A stretch of 64,000 bases of DNA from Solibacillus silvestris_B (lineage in GTDB: Bacteria > Bacillota > Bacilli > Bacillales_A > Planococcaceae), in the NCBI RefSeq assembly GCF_051967575.1, contig NZ_JBQCJW010000007.1, positions 62,001 to 126,000 on the forward strand, written 5' to 3'. Of the stretch, positions 53,302 to 59,822 are shown one piece after another. Both the position numbers and the translations under genes were made by a program. A model generated the notes under the pieces. The model was not told the origin of the DNA, searched no databases, and was given only the letters and a program-made list of their open reading frames with translations. The first letter of the stretch is position 1. Each line of letters begins with the position of its first letter.

Positions 53302-53820
53302 CTCCTTCTCGATTTTCACAAAGCTCAAAATTTTGCGGTTGTCATCGTATTTAAATGTTCGTACTTGACTGTCACGGTTACGGCCGCCATTATCATGTAT
53401 AGTTAAATAAAGTTCATTGTTTTTAATCTCGTACCCGATCAACGGTACCCAATGATACTTATAAAGAGGTGTATAATTTTTTAGGAACTGCCCGGTGAAA
53501 TACACATCAAACTTCATCGCAACCGGATTTCCCGCCCGCAGTTGCTCGATTGCCTGTGTTAGTGTGCATTCCTCGATACACCAGTTTTCCCCAAGCAATC
53601 GGCGCAAGTTTTTTATCATTCTCCATTTGAACAGCCCGATTTTCGTGCCGCCCAAAAATTTATACAGATCATTTACATCCTTTGTGCGTATCGTTTCATC
53701 CTCGCATAAATAATTCAAAATTACATGTGCAGTCGTCGGGCCGCATGCTGAGTTTTGATATTCAGGCCGGATGTCCGAACCATACTGTGACCTGCCATTT
53801 ACATTTAATAATACTCGCAT
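53293..53820 (-). CDS. C39-like papain-fold protein without signal peptide
   Basis: A 175-residue protein of the peptidase C39-like group. A catalytic triad can be read: Cys26 in NSACGPTTAHVILNYL, His123 in YKYHWVPLIGYE and Asp143 in TIHDNGGRNRDSQ. There is no secretion signal, membrane helix or ABC partner, so this is not a bacteriocin-processing exporter; it probably acts inside the cell, in the spore or mother cell, on an unknown peptide. The frame opens at 53826, but the ATG there touches the Shine-Dalgarno GGAGG; ATG 53820 has 8-base spacing. Single gene, divergent from the ECF sigma gene. Confidence 0.75.
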   Translation of the reverse strand: MRVLLNVNGRSQYGSDIRPEYQNSACGPTTAHVILNYLCEDETIRTKDVNDLYKFLGGTKIGLFKWRMIKNLRRLLGENWCIEECTLTQAIEQLRAGNPVAMKFDVYFTGQFLKNYTPLYKYHWVPLIGYEIKNNELYLTIHDNGGRNRDSQVRTFKYDDNRKILSFVKIEKEQH

Positions 53821-53889
53821 ACTCATTACCTCCAGTGTGTTATAAAGTTATCATATACCCAATTGAAGCAAAAATAATCCTTTCCTGTT

Positions 53890-53918
53890 TGAAACTAAAA
53901 TTAAAACAGCTCCGTCTA
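53890..53918 (+). promoter_or_regulatory. ECF-type promoter of the sigma/anti-sigma operon
   Basis: TGAAAC (53890-53895), 17-base spacer and CGTCTA (53913-53918) match the -35 AAC and -10 CGTC pattern of Bacillus ECF sigma promoters. It sits 32 bases before the sigma gene, implying autoregulation. Confidence 0.8.
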
Positions 53919-53949
53919 ACGGTTAACGAATTGAAAAGGAGGTTCGAAA

Positions 53950-54474
53950 ATGCAGCTTGAGCAATTTATTCGGACACATGGTGAAGAATTGCTGCGGCTT
54001 TCCTATACATATGTGAAAAATAAAGAAGCGGCAGAGGATGTCGTGCAGGACGTGCTGTTGAAGGCGTTTGAACAGCGTGGGCAATATCGCGGCGAAGCGA
54101 GTTACCGCACGTATTTATATCGTATGACAATCAACCGCAGCTATGATTATTTACGCAGCTGGAGCTATAAAAATACGGTATTAACGAATAAAATACAGCA
54201 AATTTTCCAAGGCGGCAAGTCAACGGAGCAGCAAGTACTTACTATATCGGAAAATCGTGCTCTAGGAAAAGCTGTTCTCGATTTACCTGTGAAATACCGG
54301 GAAGCCATCATTTTATATTATTACAAAGAGCTGAAAATTGCTGAAATTGCCGAACTGCTGTCTTGCTCGGACAATACGGTGAAAACGAGGCTAAGACGGG
54401 GTCGTGAAAAGCTGAAATCGACGTTAGAGGGAGGTGCGTGGGATGACGAATTCTCAAGTAAAGAAAGCTATTGA
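53950..54474 (+). CDS. ECF RNA polymerase sigma factor
   Basis: A 174-residue extracytoplasmic-function sigma factor. Region 2 (about 12-80) has SYTYVKNKEAAEDVVQDVLL and RTYLYRMTINRSYDYLRSW; region 4 (about 110-165) has LPVKYREAIILYYYKELKIA and the recognition helix EIAELLSCSDNTVKTRLRRG. AAAGGAGG lies 8 bases upstream of the ATG. It precedes and overlaps its anti-sigma gene by 32 bases. The promoter upstream looks like its own target. Regulon and trigger unknown; cell-envelope stress is usual for relatives such as SigV and YlaC. Confidence 0.93.
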   Translation: MQLEQFIRTHGEELLRLSYTYVKNKEAAEDVVQDVLLKAFEQRGQYRGEASYRTYLYRMTINRSYDYLRSWSYKNTVLTNKIQQIFQGGKSTEQQVLTISENRALGKAVLDLPVKYREAIILYYYKELKIAEIAELLSCSDNTVKTRLRRGREKLKSTLEGGAWDDEFSSKESY

Positions 54475-56227
54475 TGAAACGATAGGGGAAGATGCGATGA
54501 TGAATGAGGCTTATGTGCAAAAAATTTTACACGGAAAAAAACGCAGGAAAAAGCCGATTCCTTTTTTGCAGCCGGTCATTGTCGTGCTGCTAATGTTTAC
54601 GATTGGTGGAATACTGTATTTCATACCGGAGCAAAGTGAACAAGCTGTTGAAATCGAATCGGAGTATTTAGCCGCGAATCATGAACAGCTAATTGCTGAT
54701 TTTTATGGTGCAATCAACCAGCATGACAAAAAAGCTTTAGCGAAAGTATCTTTAGTCAATAGTGAGCAGGCATTCATACGCTATTCCATATTTGATTTCA
54801 AAAAGCCAATCGAAGTGATAAAAACAATAGAGACAGAAGAAGCAATCACATTATTTATAAGGTTGCAGACAAATGACTCCAACTTCTTAGAGGAGCTCAT
54901 CATTAACAAAGAGACTGTAAAAATTGAGCTCGATATGACACAACCTATGGGATTCTATGAGGTAGAGGCTGAGCTGCCAAAGGAATTTACATTAGAATAT
55001 AAAGTAGCACCATACGCTCCAGTATTGGAAAACATAGAGCTAGATCTAGAGGAAGCAACCGTTCAAACAGTAAATGGCCATACACTGTATCAAATCCCAA
55101 CGGATGAGGGAATTTGGCGAGTGTTTGAAACGCCCGGCGGGGAACGTTTTGACTTGAATATTGCAAGTGATGGACCGACACAATTTATTACCGGCAATAA
55201 TCAGCAATTTTTCTTTGTCGATAGTGAAACGATTGAAACGACATATATTTACCGGAATGATAAAAGGAACTATCAAATCGTGACAGGGGAACTTGAAAGC
55301 CCGCATGTAATGACGTTTGCTTCTGATTTTCATGACGAACCTGTATTATTTTCAAGTGGCAGTGAGCCGAAAGTGATTACAACTAAGCAAGGTCAGCTTA
55401 TATATGCAAATATTTTTGAACATGCAAACCTGATAAATCCATCTGATTTTTATCATGCAGAAAGTATAGGTAAACACCTGCTTGTAGAGTATACGGAAGA
55501 TTTGAAACAAATTTCGACTTATTATCAATTTACGGCACATGGTGTGTTAATGGATTATAGTAAAATCGGTATGCTTGAGGCAAAACCAGAGCATTTCACC
55601 GACATGTCATTAGCGCATCGATATAATGATCAACTGATTTATACTTTTAATAAAGATAAAATTTATTACGGAGGCAGATCGCTCGCAGGTGAGTTAGTTG
55701 AAGAGCAATATACGAATATTCAAATCAAAACAAAGGATAATCAATATTTCATAACAGGAGATGACGGCTTTAGCTGGACATTAACCCGAATCGCCCCGCG
55801 TATCCTTGTAGATGAAAAAGGTATTGAATACATAATACCGTTCGCTTTTGAAGATATGCCTCAAATCAGTGATGTTTTACTGGACGATGAGATCCAATCA
55901 ATGGGAATTTATAAAATTGGCGGTATTGGGACATATGCATATATATTAGAGGAAGATTTAGACAAGATAAATGAATTATTCAGCCAAGCAACAGTGAATG
56001 ATGAGTACATTAGTTTAGGGACATCGGATTTTATGATCGATATCGAATATAAAAATGGAAAGAGGGAAAGGCTGGAGCTATGGTTAAAAGAAAGAGACCA
56101 AGAAAGCTTCGTGATGAAAAATGATGTGGTCAGTAATACAATTACACTATTCAAAATCCCCGCAGCATTGGCGGACCGTTTGCGGAAATTAGCCGATAAA
56201 ATTGAGGAAATAGACAATTCCAAATAA
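54443..56227 (+). CDS. Transmembrane anti-sigma factor with very large extracellular part
   Basis: A 594-residue single-pass membrane protein encoded directly after and overlapping the ECF sigma gene. The short N-terminal cytoplasmic part (about 1-32, VKKAIDETIGEDAMMNEAYV, then a basic KKRRKKP stretch) should hold the sigma factor. One helix follows (about 38-55, VIVVLLMFTIGGILYFI). The remaining ~535 residues are extracellular and beta-rich, with no Cys and no family I can name; a segment DFYGAINQHDKKALAKVSLV recalls NTF2-like sensor domains, and the later part is built of strand-turn units that could form a beta-propeller. Most ECF anti-sigma factors are much shorter. The ATG 54443 has GGAGG upstream; a GTG nine bases earlier is possible. 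Confidence 0.85.
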   Translation: MTNSQVKKAIDETIGEDAMMNEAYVQKILHGKKRRKKPIPFLQPVIVVLLMFTIGGILYFIPEQSEQAVEIESEYLAANHEQLIADFYGAINQHDKKALAKVSLVNSEQAFIRYSIFDFKKPIEVIKTIETEEAITLFIRLQTNDSNFLEELIINKETVKIELDMTQPMGFYEVEAELPKEFTLEYKVAPYAPVLENIELDLEEATVQTVNGHTLYQIPTDEGIWRVFETPGGERFDLNIASDGPTQFITGNNQQFFFVDSETIETTYIYRNDKRNYQIVTGELESPHVMTFASDFHDEPVLFSSGSEPKVITTKQGQLIYANIFEHANLINPSDFYHAESIGKHLLVEYTEDLKQISTYYQFTAHGVLMDYSKIGMLEAKPEHFTDMSLAHRYNDQLIYTFNKDKIYYGGRSLAGELVEEQYTNIQIKTKDNQYFITGDDGFSWTLTRIAPRILVDEKGIEYIIPFAFEDMPQISDVLLDDEIQSMGIYKIGGIGTYAYILEEDLDKINELFSQATVNDEYISLGTSDFMIDIEYKNGKRERLELWLKERDQESFVMKNDVVSNTITLFKIPAALADRLRKLADKIEEIDNSK

Positions 56228-56232
56228 AAAAA

Positions 56233-56266
56233 GAAAACTGCCTCAAACATTTGGGGCAGTTTTCGT
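56233..56266 (+). terminator. Terminator of the ECF operon
   Basis: GAAAACTGCCTCAAA pairs with TTTGGGGCAGTTTTC (one G-U) with a very small loop; A-rich before and T-rich after. Confidence 0.88.
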
Positions 56267-56267
56267 C

Positions 56268-56476
56268 TGTGAAAAATTAGCTGCTTAAACGAATAAAAGC
56301 AATTACATATTTTGCATCACTAAAGCTTTCCGCCTGAATACACAGCACTCGCACATGGAATCCAGCTAGAATCCTTTGGAGCGGTGTTGATCGCTTCGTG
56401 ACCGGGGCGGCGTATCCCATTCGCCAGCTGGCAGCCATTAAGGAACACCAAGCACCATATCCGATAAGGGTTACAG
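56268..56476. other. GC-rich intergenic islet with an open frame on the minus strand
   Basis: The block 56330-56470 is GC-richer than its surroundings. On the minus strand it reads as an open frame ending in IAFIRLSS (stop near 56280) with a possible ATG giving about 60 residues (MAASWRMGYAAPVTKRSTPL onward), but no Shine-Dalgarno precedes it. It may be a small repeat, a gene remnant or an RNA. It lies downstream of the MFS gene on the same strand. Confidence 0.35.
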
Positions 56477-57670
56477 TTAGTTACCTTCCTGTAATGCGGT
56501 CTTTTGATGCTTAGCGCCTTTCCACATAAATGTAAAAATAATCGTCAACAATAAAATAATAAGACCTGCGATAAATGGATACAAAATATCTATATCATAA
56601 AGCGCGCCTGCCAGAAGAGGCCCTAAAATATTGCCGATGCTCATATACGCATTGTTCATGCCCATTGCAAAGCCTTGTTCATTGCCTGCCATTTTAGAAA
56701 TCAATGTCGTTAATACCGGACGTAAAATTGAAGTTGCAAGGAAAATCAATAAGGAAATCGCAAAGAACATCGCATAGCTCCCCGCGATGATCGAGAGCAG
56801 GAAACCTGAAGCTGTAACGATTAAAAATAATTTTAAAACATTCAATTCCCCAATTGTTTTTACGATCCAATCGACAACAAATAATTGCATAATGACACCG
56901 ACTAAACCAGTTGCCGTCACCATAAAGGCGATTTCCTGCGGTGTTGCGCCAAATTTATCGTCGACATAAAGCCCAAGAACGGTCTCGTATGCCATTAAAC
57001 CGAAGCTCATAATAAGCGTAATAATCAACGGGATGAAAAATGGTTTTTTCACGGATAAAACAATATCTTTTATCATAGACTGATTTTCACTTTGCGGTAT
57101 TTCAATTTTCTCTGTAAGGCTTTCTTTTAGTGTGAAATACGAAACGATAAATGCAAGTAAACCGACAATCGCCGAGACAAGAAGCGGTGTTTTCAATCCG
57201 TAATCTGCCAAAAAGCCGCCGATGCCAGGTCCGATAACAATACCTAACGACATAGCGGCAGAAATGAAGCTATTTCCTTTTGCCCGTTGATCCATTGTCG
57301 TAATATCCGCAACATATGCATAAATGGCCGGAATTAAAAATGCACAGCCTATCCCGCCGATTGCACGCGATAAATAAAGCAGCCAAATCGAATTAGCGAA
57401 GTAAAAAATAAACATCGAAATCGCCAATGTAAGCAGCCCAATATTAATAAGCGGACGGCGACCATATTTATCCGTCCATTTCCCTCCGATTGGAGAGACT
57501 AAAAATTGTGCGAATGCAAAAATCGCAATAATTAAACCTGCTGCCGTCCCGCCTTGCCCGAGCTCTTTTAAATAGGCGGGTATAATCGGAATAATAATCC
57601 CGAAGCTCCCTACAGCAATAAACATATTGAGCATTAGTAATGCCAATTTTTTTCGTTGATCTGAAGTCAT
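56477..57670 (-). CDS. MFS exporter, DHA1 (NorA/Bmr/TetA-like) family
   Basis: A 397-residue proton antiporter with about twelve helices. Motif A is clear (GKWTDKYGRRPL in the 2-3 loop) and motif C in helix 5 (SLGIVIGPGIGGFLADYG). The frame is open for 40 codons upstream, but ATG 57670 has AAGGAAAC at suitable spacing and gives the family N-terminus (MTSDQRKKLALLMLNMF). It diverges from the AztD-like gene across a 178-base region with two Zur boxes, one of them nearer this gene, so zinc control is possible although the family usually exports drugs. The substrate is unknown. Confidence 0.88.
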   Translation of the reverse strand: MTSDQRKKLALLMLNMFIAVGSFGIIIPIIPAYLKELGQGGTAAGLIIAIFAFAQFLVSPIGGKWTDKYGRRPLINIGLLTLAISMFIFYFANSIWLLYLSRAIGGIGCAFLIPAIYAYVADITTMDQRAKGNSFISAAMSLGIVIGPGIGGFLADYGLKTPLLVSAIVGLLAFIVSYFTLKESLTEKIEIPQSENQSMIKDIVLSVKKPFFIPLIITLIMSFGLMAYETVLGLYVDDKFGATPQEIAFMVTATGLVGVIMQLFVVDWIVKTIGELNVLKLFLIVTASGFLLSIIAGSYAMFFAISLLIFLATSILRPVLTTLISKMAGNEQGFAMGMNNAYMSIGNILGPLLAGALYDIDILYPFIAGLIILLLTIIFTFMWKGAKHQKTALQEGN

Positions 57671-57759
57671 ATCCGTTTCCTTCCTGCTGAAAAATTTACA
57701 TGTAATCCATTGTAATATGTATTGTTTATTTATACAAACTAGAGTAATAGGAAAAAAAT

Positions 57760-57780
57760 AAATCGTAATAATTACTATTT
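57760..57780. promoter_or_regulatory. Zur box 1
   Basis: The core CGTAATAATTAC with flanking AAAT and TATTT matches the Bacillus Zur consensus (CGTAATnATTACG) except for the last base. It lies 90 bases upstream of the MFS start and just upstream of the TTGACA of the AztD-like gene, so it could affect both directions. Confidence 0.75.
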
Positions 57781-57783
57781 GTA

Positions 57784-57836
57784 TTGACAAAATGTTTTTG
57801 TGTAAGTTACATTATAAAACGTAATAATTACTATTT
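57784..57836 (+). promoter_or_regulatory. Promoter with Zur box 2
   Basis: TTGACA (57784-57789) and TACATT (57808-57813) at 18-base spacing form the promoter. A second Zur box with the same core CGTAATAATTAC (57820-57831) and flanks (57816-57836) lies over the start of transcription, directly before the Shine-Dalgarno. Two Zur sites bracketing one promoter predict tight repression by zinc. Confidence 0.8.
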
Positions 57837-57848
57837 AGGAGTGAGCAT

Positions 57849-59129
57849 ATGAAAATATCAAATTTGAAAGTACTTTCAATTTCGGCAGCAATAATTTTAA
57901 GTTTAGCAGCATGTAATACGGAAGAAGTGAAGCAAGTCGAGCAAAAGGAGAAGTCAGTACAGGCGCATGGAGAACTTCATGAGCAAGAGCAACAGCAAGA
58001 GCAACAGCATACAGATGAACCAAGTCATCATGAGGAAAGTGAAACGAGATATTTAGTCAGCTCAACGGATAAAGTGTTCATATTAGATGGGAATTTTGAG
58101 CAACTAAAGCAATTTAATATTGGACAAAGCGCTTTTACTATGGCAAGTGAAGGGCGATATGTATTTGCGCGAGATGCAGTAAATAATGATTCCTATACAT
58201 TAATTGATTCCGGAATTTACGCAGAGGATCATGGTGACCATTTACATACGTACTCAAAAGATCCAGTTATAGCCAACACAGAAATTGAGGCAAATAAGCC
58301 GGCACATATGATTAGCCATGCAGGGCGTACTGCAATATTCAATGATGGCAGTGGAAAAGTCGATGTGTTTTTAAATGAGGACCTTTCAGTGGATCAACTC
58401 GAATTGGATTTTTATTATGAAGGACTGCCTCATCATGGAGCAGCAGTACCTTTATCAACAGGGGAACTAGCCGTAACGTTTATCGAAAAAGCAGGGAACG
58501 CATTACCAAATGGCGTAAAAGTAGTCGATCAGGCAGGACAAGATAAAAGAATCATTACAAATAGCTGCGAAGGATTACATGGAACGGCATATAGCGGAAA
58601 GGGCGCAAATGAAAAATTGGCATTTGGTTGTGTCGGAAAAGTAGTATTATATAATGTTGCGAATAATGAATCGACTGATATCATAATGCCAAATTCAAAA
58701 GCCCGTGTTTCAACGGTAAAGCATGCTAATGGCAGCGATTATTTCTTTACAAATTATTCAGTTGAAAACGAAGCGCAAAATCAAGTAGGCATTATTAACG
58801 GTAAAACTGCCGAACTAAAACTAGTTCAATTACCGAGCGCATATAAATCTGCAACACTCGTAACGCATGATGATATAGCGTATATATTAGCGGAAGATGG
58901 CAATATTTATGCGGTTGATATGACAACTGCTTCAATTAGGCTGACAATTTCCGCATTTAATCCATTCAATCTTGATGAAGAAGCGCCAATATTATTCAAA
59001 GCGAATAATAGTCTTTTTGTTTCAATGCCGAGTTTCCAAAAAATATACGAAGTGCATGGCAATCACACACATGAAGTTATAAAACTTGATTTTGAACCGA
59101 CAGCTATTTTAACGATTGAGACGAACTAA
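57849..59129 (+). CDS. AztD-like zinc metallochaperone lipoprotein
   Basis: A 426-residue lipoprotein (lipobox LAAC, Cys22). Residues about 38-62 form a His/Glu/Gln-rich flexible segment (AHGELHEQEQQQEQQHTDEP) suited to zinc capture. The rest is a beta-propeller-like domain with more His clusters (YAEDHGDHLHTYSKDPV; YYEGLPHHGAAVP; CEGLHGTAYSG) at positions expected in AztD, which hands zinc to an ABC-binding protein. Cys in NSCEGLHG and FGCVGK may form a disulphide. AGGAG precedes ATG 57849. Two Zur boxes upstream support a zinc-starvation role. No aztABC/znuABC genes are adjacent, so its receiving transporter must be elsewhere. Confidence 0.85.
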   Translation: MKISNLKVLSISAAIILSLAACNTEEVKQVEQKEKSVQAHGELHEQEQQQEQQHTDEPSHHEESETRYLVSSTDKVFILDGNFEQLKQFNIGQSAFTMASEGRYVFARDAVNNDSYTLIDSGIYAEDHGDHLHTYSKDPVIANTEIEANKPAHMISHAGRTAIFNDGSGKVDVFLNEDLSVDQLELDFYYEGLPHHGAAVPLSTGELAVTFIEKAGNALPNGVKVVDQAGQDKRIITNSCEGLHGTAYSGKGANEKLAFGCVGKVVLYNVANNESTDIIMPNSKARVSTVKHANGSDYFFTNYSVENEAQNQVGIINGKTAELKLVQLPSAYKSATLVTHDDIAYILAEDGNIYAVDMTTASIRLTISAFNPFNLDEEAPILFKANNSLFVSMPSFQKIYEVHGNHTHEVIKLDFEPTAILTIETN

Positions 59130-59136
59130 TTGAAAA

Positions 59137-59181
59137 GGGGGCTTGTATTAACTGTCTTTTTAACTTTTAATACAAGCCCCC
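59137..59181. terminator. Strong terminator after the AztD-like gene
   Basis: GGGGGCTTGTATTAA (59137-59151) pairs exactly with TTAATACAAGCCCCC (59167-59181). Confidence 0.88.
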
Positions 59182-59262
59182 TATATTTGATATTTGCTGA
59201 AAAGCCTCGCCTCTGTGTTAAGAGGGAAATCCAAAAATCAATTTCCAGATATACTTTCCATA

Positions 59263-59580
59263 TTAGGCTTGCGCGTTTAAAAATTCTTCAACTTGTGCAG
59301 GCGATTTAGCATTGGCACTATGCAAGTGTGCTAATTTCTCTCCATTTTTAAAGATTAATAATGAGGGGATACCCATCACTTGATATTTCTCGGCTAAATC
59401 CGGGAAGTTATCGCGGTTAATAGAATACCAGTCATATTGGTTGTACGCCTCGATGATCGGATCGATAAACATATCCATACGTGTGCAGTCAGGACACCAG
59501 CCAGCAAAGAATTTAATGATTACCGGCTTATTCGTAGTTGTCAGTTCTGTAAATTGTTCAATTGTTGTAATTTCTTGCAT
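59263..59580 (-). CDS. Thioredoxin-family protein (YtpP-like)
   Basis: A 105-residue cytoplasmic thioredoxin-fold protein with the redox motif WCPDC (Cys29 and Cys32) and the cis-Pro loop GIPSLLIFKNG. The CPDC motif differs from the CGPC of classical thioredoxin and is found in YtpP-like proteins of Bacillales. The frame opens at GTG 59589, but AAGGAG has correct spacing to ATG 59580. No signal peptide. Single gene, divergent from the fad operon. Confidence 0.88.
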   Translation of the reverse strand: MQEITTIEQFTELTTTNKPVIIKFFAGWCPDCTRMDMFIDPIIEAYNQYDWYSINRDNFPDLAEKYQVMGIPSLLIFKNGEKLAHLHSANAKSPAQVEEFLNAQA

Positions 59581-59712
59581 TTTATTCACGCTCCTTATTG
59601 CCCATTGTACACGAAATAGGCAGATTACGAAAAGTAATTAAGCTTAGGAAAAGGTTTAGCATACTTTAAAAATATAAGAATAATAATTTTATTCAAATTT
59701 ATGAGAAAATTA

Positions 59713-59801
59713 TTGCGTAAATTGTCAAAATAATCTACACTAAGAACAGAAAAGCTGTTTGAAGTTTTTTTTTAAACTTAAAATGAATGACTGTTCATTC
59801 A
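59713..59801 (+). promoter_or_regulatory. fad operon promoter and FadR operator
   Basis: TTGCGT (59713-59718), 17-base spacer and TACACT (59736-59741) make a plausible sigma-A promoter. TGAATGACTGTTCATTCA (59784-59801) matches the Bacillus FadR (YsiA) consensus TGAATGAnTAnTCATTCA at all palindromic arms. It lies about 40 bases after the predicted start of transcription, suggesting repression by roadblock, relieved by long-chain acyl-CoA. Confidence 0.88.
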
Positions 59802-59822
59802 AGGGAGAAGGGGGAAGTGCTC

